Origin: Lingula anatina
Lineage: Eukaryota > Brachiopoda > Lingulata > Lingulida > Lingulidae
Assembly: GCF_001039355.2 (NCBI RefSeq)
Contig: NW_019775518.1
Coordinates: 122,947-186,946 of the forward strand
Length of the DNA: 64,000 nucleotides
Reading direction: 5' to 3'
Within the stretch, counting starts at the first letter, position 1. Every line of letters starts with the position of its first letter. The position numbers were made by a program, and so were the translations under genes. Shown piece after piece: positions 1 through 11,801 of the stretch. Below the pieces are notes generated by a model. The model did not search any database. It worked only from the letters and a program-made list of their open reading frames with translations, and was not told the DNA's origin.

Positions 1-36
1 CAAAAGGTTTTAATTTAATTTACTTTTTCATTCTAG

Positions 37-156
37 TCCAAAGAAAAAGAAAGGCGTTTGAAACAAAGAGAAGAAAAGATGGAGCAGCAGAGGCTACACC
101 AGGAGGAGAGAGTGCGGCGTGCTTTGGAAAGAGCCAAGGCAGAGCCAAAGAAAAAG
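37..156 (+). CDS. Penultimate coding exon of a coiled-coil, probably axonemal protein (partial gene)
   Basis: The exon lies between a pyrimidine-rich acceptor (ttctag at 31-36) and a GTAAG donor at 157. It is 40 codons in phase 0 and reads SKEKERRLKQREEKMEQQRL followed by HQEERVRRALERAKAEPKKK, an uninterrupted charged helix typical of coiled coils. It joins in frame to 485-598. The basic helix followed by an acidic tail ending in YFFT resembles ciliary coiled-coil proteins of the CFAP100/CCDC37 group (DUF4200 family), but that identity comes from memory of the family and is not proven by 78 residues. Earlier exons lie left of the window. Confidence 0.75.
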
Positions 157-484
157 GTAAGAACTTGTAGAGGTCCCTAGCCAAGGGGGTTCGGGCTGTG
201 AAAAAAAAAAAAAAAACGCTCTACTGGAAAAAGATTGGGGAGGTGCTGTAGCAGTGAATAGAAATAAAATTAGAAATAAAATAAAGTTTTTCCCTTAAAT
301 ACCAGCTTTACTTGAAGTCCTAATACTTCTAAAATATATCCTTTTTCACCTCCAGTTGGCTGAAAACGCTGGAACAAGTGGCAAATTTACAGTTTAGATT
401 TGAAATTAAAAAGGTTTTTCAGTCAAATGTAATACATACCAGAATACCAGATAATAATAAATCACATCCCTGTTTTGTTTCCAG

Positions 485-598
485 CTGGGCAGGAAGTTAG
501 TGGAGAGGTCAGAACCCCCCAGGTTGAAGAAGAAGGAGGATGACAGTGCTCTGTTGGCCAGTAAAGAGGAGGAAGAACTGGCTTATTTCTTCACATAG
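485..598 (+). CDS. Terminal coding exon of the same coiled-coil protein
   Basis: Acceptor tttccag at 478-484, then 37 codons and a TAG stop at 596-598. It reads LGRKLVERSEPPRLKKKEDD and ends EEEELAYFFT. The phase matches the preceding exon (phase 0 to phase 0). The protein end is basic then acidic, so it is probably a cytoskeletal or axonemal component; the CFAP100-like assignment is tentative. The gene is convergent with neuroglian-like gene A, whose 3' end lies a few hundred bases further right. Confidence 0.75.
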   Translation: MGRKLVERSEPPRLKKKEDDSALLASKEEEELAYFFT

Positions 599-1030
599 AC
601 TGCCACTGCCACCTGGTGGCTGTCATAGACACTATGTGCCTGGTGGCTGCCGTATATATATAAACATACACATAAGGAGTTTCCTGACGCTTGAGTGCAG
701 AGTTTTTAAGTAAAAAAATCTGTGGATGTCTTAATTCCAGCAGATGAGATGGAAAAATTCTCTACATGGAAATAGCGTCACTTTGGAACAGGCTCATTAC
801 ATTTTTTTTTTAAGGACATATCTGAATTTCTTTTTCAGCAGAACTGTTACATTTTTTGCTGTATGAAAACAACTGAATATTGTTTTCTTTCAGATTGAGA
901 GTGGTTAATGTAAATAGTGGCAAGTCAGTTTAATGCTAACGCCATTATTGGGCATGAAAAATATTAAGTAATTGTGATACATAAAATTGTGTAAGAATGG
1001 CTATGAATAAAGACATTGATTCTTTAAATG
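599..1030 (+). other. 3' UTR of the coiled-coil gene with AATAAA signal at 1006-1011
   Basis: The stretch after the TAG stop is AT-rich and non-coding. A canonical AATAAA lies at 1006-1011, about 410 bases after the stop, so cleavage is expected near 1025-1035. A CTCF-like motif sits at 606-619. From about 1030 to 1260 only AT-rich intergenic sequence is visible. Confidence 0.6.
606..619 (-). promoter_or_regulatory. CTCF-like motif (CTGCCACCTGGTGG)
   Basis: All 14 positions fit the reverse complement of the bilaterian CTCF core (CCASYAGRKGGCRS). It lies in the 3' UTR between two convergent genes, a typical boundary position. Motif match only. Confidence 0.35.
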
Positions 1031-1261
1031 TTTTTGTCCATTTTTAAAGAACTTAAAAGAAACTGATTACAAGTTCTGTTGATGTATATTTTGATGAAAA
1101 TATCCCCAATAAGTATCGTATAATGAAACTTGAATATTAAATTAAAATTAAAAAAAACGTATTTAAAAGGGCTAAGAAAAAATGCAAGAAAAAAAATATC
1201 GATACAAGAATTTTTTGTGATTTAAATTATAAATTTTAAAAACTGAAATGGCTATTTGACA

Positions 1262-3886
1262 TTTATTAATAGTGAAAACTCAAAAGGAAAATCTGGTAAG
1301 CTTTCAGCTTTTATTGAGCACCATAAACAATACACATATCAACAAAACATTTGGGATCAAATTACACAATTATACAACACTTTTTACAAACTCGGTAAAA
1401 AAAATGAACACCTCATTATCAAGGTGATCAACACCTATCAATCCTGTATATTCTGTCTGCATGCACTACAATCCATATCAAATGTACATGTATGTGTGCG
1501 TGCAATGTTAATGAGGTGAGCGTGTCCCACAGGATAGGGCATATGGTTGATCCCTTGCTGTATTTACATATTAACAAATTTGGAACTGTTGTTCAAGTTA
1601 AGAGTTAGTTCCTTGCAACAACTTTCTGAAACATAATTAAAAAATTTTTATCTTTTGACTAGTGATCGTGTAATATTCTGACAGTATTACAACTGCTGCT
1701 AATAAGACATTGAATTAATTATCCATTTGAAAAAACCTCAAATTACAGTTTATATATGTTCCTTCACACAAGTTCTATTTCCACCCAAATAGAAAAGTTA
1801 GCCATAGTTCTATTTCTCCTCAAATAACCAAGTTTTTCTGTTGCTGTTGGCATGTACTCTTGACTTGAACCTAATCCTTATCATTATATGTAAAAAAAAA
1901 TCATTTAACACATTGACACTGCATTTTGTGCACATAAATAAGATCAAAACACATTCTTTAGCTATTATAAATGTCAAATTGCAAAACTAATGCAACAAGT
2001 AAGCCCAATCAGATTTATATATTATGCAAATATACACATCCAATTCCCAAGCTTTCCATGGTTTTTTAAAGCATTATAAAGAAAGGGCATATAAAGAACA
2101 AACATCTTTCTATACTGTATGACTTGGTTTCACTGTATATCAACGTACAAAATTAAAAGCAATAAAAAACAAAAAGCCGGCAAATATGGAAAGGATATGT
2201 TTTTGATCTGTATAAAAAGACAGCAATGTCTTGGTCTTTTCAACTGGAAAATTGTGAATCTAATAGATACTACATTTTTTAAGAAAGAAATCCTTAAAAT
2301 TAGAACATTTCTCTTGAACCTCAGCAACAATTGAAAAGAATGCTACCCTATAGTCCTGTTCTGTCCAGTAAAAAAAAAAATGCTTTACAGAATATAATTT
2401 TTAATGATTTCAAAATTATGTGCCTGAATTAAAGATTAATAATATTTCCCCAGTAAAAAGATCAAGTCATTACTGTAACACCCTCCATATTGCCAATCAC
2501 AATCTGAAAAATAATAAAGTTAAATTCCTAGCAAAACAAAGCATCACTGTTTTAAAGCTGCGAATCTTTCCTATAATAATCTTTGGCATTTGAGCAATAT
2601 TTGTTCACATGACTGAGTGTGTTATCCAAGAACAAAATAATTTGCATATGAACAGGTATTACACGAGTTCGCAATGTAGAAGAATTCAAATTTCCCTGGA
2701 GAATTTGCATGTAATGGAAATGCATTTCAGTTAAGAAAAGTGATTACTCGATTACACCGTACTAGTAAGTCAACTACAGTGTATCGCAATCCCAGAGAAC
2801 AAGGCCCAATTCAAGTTACACCACTGGAACAAAAGGATGCCTGAAATTAAAGACCTATATCTTAGGCCGTCTTCAACATTCATGATAATTCTGCAGCATT
2901 CCATTCAAAAACAGAAACCGTCTATCACTTTTGGCCAACTTCTGGTGTACACATCTTTTGTGGATACAGACCCTTGAACTGTAACTAATTACTTCTTACT
3001 TCTTATCCTCATTAGACAGTGCATGGCTAATAAAATTCCTATAAATATATCAATCAGTTTATCAATATAACTAATTAATTATCTTAAAAATAGTTCAGTA
3101 TTATTATGAATAATCATTTAATGTACGTAGAAAACTTTATCAATCTTAGAGATGTTTTTAAAAACTGCATGTTTTAAAAAATCTTGTTTACAAATTCCAA
3201 CTACTTCATACAAATGGGAACATTTTCTTATTTTTACAAGTGTAACAACAATATTTTATTTAATCAGAAAAATGGCAGTATAAAATTGAGCAATTATTTC
3301 TTAAAGAAGTTGCATAGTGAAGCACAGGGTGTGGTACCAAACACCTACATCAAGCCATCATTCCCTACTCTTCTCTGTACACCCAGCCAAGCTCTGACAG
3401 GCCTGCACAGCCAGTAGTTTCAAAGAGGGATGGAAATAAAGTTTATTTTTCTTAAAAAATGAATCTTTTAATGATCTAGCTATTAATTTAGTTGACCCAA
3501 CTTGAGATATGGCATCAAATCTAAATTATAATTTGATTCAAAGGGGAACTTTTATGGCCCAAAGTTTTTAAAAATTTCTAACCCACCTACCCCCACTTGT
3601 CCACAGGCCTGTCTGAGGACAAATTAAAGCTATGAAACTGTTATTTTTGAATCAAACCAGGATCCATGATACAATTGTATACGTTCATGTTTCATGGGTC
3701 CAAGGTGAAACAGCTGTAAAAATGGCTGTTGTAAGTCCATGAAAATCACACAAATTATGCATAGCTAGCACACTTCTCATCTTATAATAAAGTTGGCTGA
3801 CGGCATCCATTTTGACAAGTTTGATATATATTGGCAATTTTTGATTATACAGTTTAGAAAGTAGCAAAAGTCCTAATTTTAATAAA
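1262..3886 (-). other. Putative 3' UTR of neuroglian-like gene A
   Basis: This AT-rich non-coding stretch follows the stop codon of gene A. Candidate poly(A) signals on the - strand (TTTATT on +) are at 1310-1315 and 1262-1267, with a proximal one at 3442-3447, so shorter and longer transcripts are possible. Segment 1421-1555 resembles 37231-37310 in the matching position downstream of gene B, which supports both being transcribed UTR. The far end is inferred. Confidence 0.45.
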
Positions 3887-4085
3887 TCAAACAAAAGTTT
3901 GCATTGCAGAGCGCGACGAATCCTGTCCCTTAGCGCCAGGCTGGCTGCGGCCATATTGGCCGATGAAAGAACCATCTTCGTTAAACTTCCCAAGTTCATT
4001 TTCTCCATATTGATCCATGCTATCTGATTCACTCTCTGGTCTGTCCGCGTCCTCTGGTTCAAGGGGTTCTTGAGATCCTGGAGCT
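3887..4085 (-). CDS. Nrg: Gene A exon 24: cytoplasmic tail with FIGQY and stop
   Basis: Acceptor AG at 4086-4087, stop TGA at 3887-3889, residues 1217-1282. It encodes the acidic stretch EPEDADRPESESDSMDQYGE, then FNEDGSFIGQY and the C-terminus SRSAMQTFV. The motif block matches the L1-family ankyrin-binding site closely. The 21 residues after FIGQY share only the TFV end with gene B. Confidence 0.93.
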
Positions 4086-7000
4086 CTGTTTGAATACAAA
4101 TTACATATAATTTTATGACCTATATAGAAACTCAGACTGGTTACTCCTGTTATAGTAATTACATGTACATGTATGCAAATTCCTTTTTCCAAAACAATAA
4201 TCTATACTTTAAATCTGTTTTGCATTTTTCAAAGAAAAAATTAGTATACATAAGAAAAAAAAAACTATAAAAATGTTCTCTTATGAGAAAAAGTATATGG
4301 CAAATAAAATGTAATATGATTTTGCTCTTATATAGGCCAAAGTATATAAGGCAAGTTAATTCCTTTCAATTGGTCAAATTTATTTTGCTTTCATAAAGTG
4401 CAAATTAAGGTAGACATCCAAACAGGATAAAGAAAAGAATTGAAAAGTGTGAATCTAAACACAACAAATTTGTTTGTACATGTATAACAAAGTATAAAAG
4501 CTTCTGCAAGAGGCTGTGAAGGTTGAAAGGGCACGAGTAAAAGGTGTAGAAAAGATTCATTAAGCTGCATGGTGTTTATACATCACTGTTTTAAAAGCTT
4601 TGACAGTGGCAGAAGTATATATAAAGCAAGAGGATTTTAGACCAGCATGCATCATGGAGAATATTGAGGAAATATACTTTGCATGATGTATGAAATGATT
4701 GTCACTGTTAAAAGATGAATTTCACTTAATCATGTAAACCTTACATGTACTCAGATGGAAAAAAACGAAAATTAATAAACATGTTATGTCTGTCTTCAAA
4801 TTTTAATTACTAAAAATTTTTAATGATCAAAAGGCCTTTACAACAATAATTTGACACCAATGAAAAAAAAGCAAATAACAGAATGATAATCATCAATTTT
4901 AAGGTTATAATTCAATAGTAGCAGACATAGCTTATCATATTTCATAAAAGGGCACTAGAGATCAGTAATTCTGATGCAGTTTCTGGATACCATTACCCCA
5001 TCCCCCAGGGTCACAATCTTCACGTTATCTCTCCTCCACTTCAAGACAATATCTCACATAAGTATCAACTGATTATATTAACAATAAGGATAAAAGTTTC
5101 ATATGGCACTCAGGGTGATAAATGTTTCATATGACACTCAGGGTGATAAAAGTTTCATATGGCACTCTGGGTGATAAATGTTTCATATGATACTCAGGGT
5201 GATAAATGTTTCATATGGCACTCAGGGTGATAAAAGGAAGAAGAGAAGAAAGAAGCAGAAAGCATGCTGAACCAACCTCCCCCTTACCCTCTGCTGAACT
5301 CAGAGAACTGGGGTCCATTAGAGTGAGGGCGCAGCTTCTCCTTCTCCTCCACTGGAATAATAATAATAATTAAATATTTCAATAAAAAAAATTCTGTTTG
5401 TTTTCTATGTAAATTAGCCATATACATGGACATAATAAGGTTTTATATTTCATCCCTTTTTGTTTGGTCAATTAATTTCTGCAGCATCATGACAATTGTG
5501 TCAATTCTTGACATGAGCACAAGTAATTCCAACAATGGATAGCAACAAAAAGTGATTAAAAAATTAATGTAACTGAATAACAGAAAAAAGAGAATACAAA
5601 ATAAAACGTACATTTTCTTGCCTCTTGAATAAAACAAACGGAATAGTTAAAAAAATTTTTCAAAGTCAAAAAAAATATTTTCAACCAAAAGCACCATCTT
5701 ACCATTATACTTATTTTGACTCTTCCTCCTAATGCAGCAGAAGAGGAGCAGGATGATGATGAGGAGGATGATGATGGCCAGTAGGATGGCAAACCAGATC
5801 CCTGGGCCTAGCTCTTCAGTCAGAGCAGCTGGATGCAGAACAGAAACAGAACATTAATACTAATAAGTCTTAAAATGGCCAAGTCAAATAAATCAATACA
5901 TCTCTGAATAAGTAAATATATATGATATATTGTTCATTAAATAAATAAATGAATGAATAAATAATTTATTTCAACCAAATAATTTTGATAACAATATATT
6001 AATAAATTAATTAATAAGCCAATCAATAAAAAATGAAAATGAACTATAGAAACAGATTATAATATATTTTCTGAAGCACATATTCTCCCAGTGTTCCAGC
6101 TCACCTGCTCCTGCCATCCGTACAGTCTCTATGGGACTAGCAGTCTCAAACTCCGTGCTGTCTGGGTCGTTGCTTGCGATCACACGCACTTCATACTCCA
6201 TCCCAGGGTCCAAACGTCCAATGTCCACTGAATTGACACCTTCTTCTGCTGGGATTCTTATCCACGTGTTATCATCTGAAGAATGATTACATTATTATAC
6301 AATCTTATGTCATTTTAAAAAATACCAATTCATCAATTTTCACTTATACCTGAATCATTTCCCTTAGTGTCATTCCTTTTATTGTGTGTTTTCATGTTTC
6401 TTCAACTAGTAGTTGAAAAACATGGAAAAAGTGAGCAATATATCTTCAAAGGATAATGGAATTTAGTTTCTATAAAGATTTAGAATTATGATTTAGAATA
6501 TATATAGACATATAGAAAGTTGTCCCATGATTATATGTGTTGGTGTTTATGACCTTACCTGGTCTCCTGTACTCCACATAAAAAGTGGTCCCAGGGTTGT
6601 CACTGGCTGGCGTCCAGGACACACTCATACTGGTCTCTGCAGCCACAATGTCCACTATTGGTGCATTGGGTGCTGAAACGCAATGGTTGAGATAAGCTCA
6701 TGTCACAGCTAATACAATGGTTGAGATAAGCTCATGTCACAGCTAATACAATGGTTGAGATAAGCTTATGTCACAGCTAACACAATGGTTGAGATAAGCT
6801 TATGCAACAGCTAACACAATGGTTGAGATAAACTTATGCCACAGCTAACACAATGGTTGAGATAAACTTATGTCACAGCTAACACAATGGTTGAGATAAA
6901 CTTAGATCATAGCTACCACAATGAGAGTCATTTCAGTGTCACAGACACATGGTTAACAGCAGCTCCAGTTTTTTCTAAATGAATATTTAGTGCATAATAT

Positions 7001-10000
7001 ACACATGCCCTCTTAGTGTCACACCTAGCACAATACTGTACCAATCATTCTTGCAACTGGACACAATCACAAATTTAAGAATAAGAGCCAAAGTCGCCTC
7101 TGTTTAAGAATCAAAATTACCAAATAATGTCAAAGTGGATTTCCTTCAGTAATCAGTAAACTTGCTGTTTATGCTAAATACATATGCATTTTTTTAATGA
7201 AAATAAATAATAGCCAACAAAAACAACAACAAAAGTCTAAACTTACGACACATAACCATGGTTTCTGCATCTCTGGTCAGTTCTTCTCCAAGTCCGCCTC
7301 CAGTCTCTGCTCTGAGAGTGATGCGATAATTGGTGGCTGGCTCCAGGTCACTGAGTCTCAGCGTCAGTTGCGTGGGATCTGTGACCTCTTCCACCATGAC
7401 GGGTCCCAAGTCTTCAGACTCATTGGCTGGTGGAGGAAAGACATTGCCATGAATAATGAAAAATGCTAAGCACAAGACTTTCTTCTTCTTTTCACAGACT
7501 ATAATATATACCACTGGCTTTTATTTTCACAAAAGACTAATTAAATGCAAATTCCTGTCTTATAATTACTTCAACCAAGACACTTACTGTGTTATGATAA
7601 GAAAAAAAATCAATGTCCATCAAAATAAATAAATAAATACCACAATCCCAGCCTTCCACACAAAAATGCAAGCTGGGATTACATGAAAATACGCAAAAAG
7701 CATAATTATGCTTCAAAACCTAACTTAAAGTTGAGAAAGTTCAGCTTTTTTTTAAGAGAAAAGGAAACCATGGTCCAGCACTCCCAGACTTACCAGTTCT
7801 GTATTCTATGGTGTATCAAACAGTATTAGTCAGGAGACTTACCAGTTCTGTATTCTATGGTGTATCCAGTCAGTATACCATTAGCCACTAGAGGGGGCTC
7901 CCACTTCAGGTCCATCAGGGTTGGGCCCTTGGCACTCACCTCAAAGTTAGTGATTGGGCCTGGGGCTGAAAACATCAAAACAATCTTATTGTGACTTTTT
8001 TAATCATTTCCCTCTTTAAGAAAAGACTATATCTTTTTGTCCTTTCCAAAAATGGATGAAATTATAACATACTATAGCTCTTCACAAATTTACTTACATG
8101 AGTTTGATGAAAGCCTATGTCCAAGTTGGCTATATGATAACAGTATGAAAGTATTTTGGCTGGTGTTTGGTACTTATCACATTTATATCTCACCTCCTTC
8201 AGCTGTCTTGATATCAATAGGAGGACATGCATCGCCAACAAATCTCCTGTTCCTGACGGCCACCTGGGCAGTTATGGCGGCATAGGGTGGCAGGTCAGGA
8301 ATGGATGCCTTGACATCGTCAGCAGCTCTGCGTCCTCTGCCGTAAGAGTTCTCAGTCTCTTCAGTGGCATTGACGTTGATTCTCTTCATCTTGGATTCAT
8401 CTTCATCTGCAAGCCAGTACTGGATCTGAAAGTGAGGAGGTCAGTACCATTAAATGGATGTCACAGTGAGGGTGAACCACTTTGTAGCAGTATTTTAAAT
8501 AAATTATACAAGTACAGGTTTATTTTATTTTGAGTATTTTTTTTTTTTTTGAGTAATGTATTTTTTGCTACCATTTAATAATATATTTAATCTGTAACAA
8601 TCAATACAAAATCAAATTTTCAAAGATATGTATCTGTGACTTTTACAATACACTGTGTGATTTTTACAATTCACTATGTTATTCTGTTATATCAAATTGT
8701 TTATATGTACCCTAGGTTCATTACAGAATTACAGAATAAAAAGATCATGAGTGAGCATTTAAAAAAATATTCTTACCTGACATCCTACCCAAATCTTTGC
8801 TGGCAATGTTTATTTGCTCACCAATATCATTATCTTATAATTTTCTCTCACCTGATATCCCATAAATTTGCCCTTCACAGTTTCAGGCTCTGGTTTAACA
8901 GGGGACCACCTCACAAAAACTGTGTCTGATGTGGCCGTCTCGTCTTCATCTTCACGGAAATTTTCAGGAAATATGGATGGCTCTGTAAGCATAAACCATA
9001 AGAATATCTATCTTAGTATCCTCTGAAAAAAGTTGGTGAGGAAACCCTTTTGCACTGTAGCATTACAGTAGATCACATAATGAGACCAGTACTTATACAA
9101 AAAATGTATGTTCAAAAGCTCTACTATGATCTCTATTGAATATGTCATCACTGTAAATACCAAGAAAGAACATAGCCTTTATATTTACTGTGTTTATCTG
9201 CACAGTCAAGTAATTCATGGTTAAAATCATTTCAGTCTTTTTGCAATAAATAAATAAATAAATAAATAAAACTATTACAAAACTGAATAAAATTTGAAAT
9301 CCAACGAAGACTCACTTCCTTCCCCAGAAAAGCCAGTAATTCTCTGTGCTGGGGGTTGTGCTGTGCCTATGTCATTCACTGCCTCCACATAGATTTCATA
9401 TGGTCTGTAGGTATCTGAATCAATGACAATTTCTCCTTGGTCCGGATCATCAACTGTGGCCTCTGAGAATGGTGTGTTACGGTCAAGATCTGTGCGTCGA
9501 TATCTGATCTTGTAATGAAATCCTGGGCCGTTCAGCTCATCTTTTGTCAGTGGCTGAAATAGAAGCATGACAGCAATAAATATTTGTGTGTTTAGCATCA
9601 ATCTAAAATTAACGACATTTGATATATTAGGTAAAAATACTCACATCCCATAACACGACCAAAGTTTTAGGTCGACGATCTTCTGTTCTGGGATTATCGG
9701 GGTTCTTCTCAGGAATTTCTGGAGGGGTGGTGCATTTTGTATTCTCAGTCACCGCACTTGGCTCTCCGATTCCAGCCTCATTCTGGGCTCTCACTCGGAA
9801 GGAGTACGACTTATATGGTGCCAGGTCTAAGGTGACCGTACTGTAAGGGGCACTGATGTTCTTCAGCTGCTGCCAATTGCCAGGGTCGTCTGCTACACTA
9901 TATTCAATGATGTACAGTAAAATTCTGGCATTGTTTTCTGCTCCTTTGCTCCAAGAAATGCGAGCTTGTCTTGTTCCACATTCATCTACGAGGACATCTA

Positions 10001-10136
10001 CTGGTGGTCCTGGTGGGGCTGGAAAAATACAAGGTGCAAATTTGACATCTGTGTTCCCAATAGTACAATGTTGGGATCAATGAACATGGCCAAAGTATTT
10101 TGTAAACTGAAATGCTTCTCTCTCTCTCTCTCTCTG

Positions 10137-10218
<82 letters not shown>

Positions 10219-11740
10219 GTACCATCAAATATGGATACTTTGTAACATCAGAAATGTATAGAGGTACTATTGGGGATGGAGACCAGCAATAATGGATACC
10301 AGCAAGAATGGATACTAGGTACCATCAGCTATGGATACTAGGTACCATCAGCAATGGATACTAGGTACCATCAGCAATGAATACTTGGTACCATCAGCTA
10401 TGGATACAAGGCACCATCAGCAATGGATATTATAGGTACCATCAAGAATGGCCCGGTACTAGGCACCATCAGCTATGGATACTAGTTAGCATCAGGATGG
10501 CCTGTATACTAGATACCATGCATGTACTTACAGCTGACCACCAGGCTGCCCGACTTGACCACAGAGTCCAGACCATTGGAGGCATTGCAGCTGAAGTCTG
10601 CAGTGTCACTGACGTAGGCTGGGTCTATCACCAGGGAGTTGTCTGGATCTGGAACATTGAACAGGAACAGATTTTACAACGATCTCTTTACAACTGTCCA
10701 AATTTAAAAGAAATTGAAAATGATGGGCGTGGTAAAAATTCTTATCTAATTTGCTCATTTTTAATTGAAGTACCCTCTGCCTTTTTTAAGACAGAGGACA
10801 CACCAAAAAAAAAATAAATAATAATAATAATAACAGAAAAAGAGAAGACAATGCAAAATATGTTTTCATAATTTACAAGCATTATCTATTTAAAAAATGA
10901 TTCAATTTTTAACTTCATTTTTCATAAAGAAAAAATAGTGAAACACATGGTCGTCATGTCCACTTTTTGTGAAACTTTTTTCAAACTCACTCATCCTGTA
11001 TCTGGGGTTACTCTTGATGTCAATTTTCACTCCATTCTTCATCCATGTCACAATGAGGTTCTCCTCCTCCTCAGGATCAGTGCTGGCTGTACAGTTAATG
11101 GTGACCACACTCCCTGCTGTACCCCTCACATTACCAGGGGGGTTGTCTATCACCGTGGGATCTGAAAGTTACACCAATCAGATTTGGAAAGTTGGTTTGG
11201 TACAAGAATGACCTTGAAGAGTGTATGATACATAATGAGAGAGAGGCTAAAAATTCAGATATCATTTTAAATTCCATTTTTTTTCTTTTTTCCTTTCATT
11301 TCAAATTCCATTTTCAATGGAAAAGTATAGGAGGACAATGCACACATACACAAAAGAAATTCCAACTCCTCATCTTACAAACTGAATTATTTCACAATCA
11401 ATCACTTAACATAACAGCAATTAAATTACAGCTCTATAAACAAGTTATATTCCAGCGTGGCTGTGACTTACACCGGACTATCAGCTCCCCAGACTGTTGA
11501 ATATGTCCATATGTGTTGACAGCCTCACACAGGTAAAACCCACTGTCTTCCTTCTCAAGGTTCTGAATGGAAATATTAAAACAAATAATCAAAGAATCTT
11601 AGAGAAAAGGTTGTCAACCTTGTTCAACACTTGTAATTGATAATAGTGCATGTAACAAAACTTAGGAGCAGAAAGAAGTTTGCACAAAGATACATATGTT
11701 AAAGTTTATTAAAATGACTTATCCTTTAACGGTAGCTCAT

Positions 11741-11801
<61 letters not shown>

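Noticed and set aside
1256-1519. + strand frame of 87 codons
   Set aside because: It lies antisense to the distal 3' UTR of gene A; no coding signature and part of it is shared with gene B's UTR.
5556-5792. - strand serine-rich frame
   Set aside because: Shadow of the gene A transmembrane exon in another frame.
9966-10292. Frames across the CA repeat on both strands
   Set aside because: His-Thr and Cys-Val runs from the dinucleotide tract; the region is exon 14 antisense plus intron.
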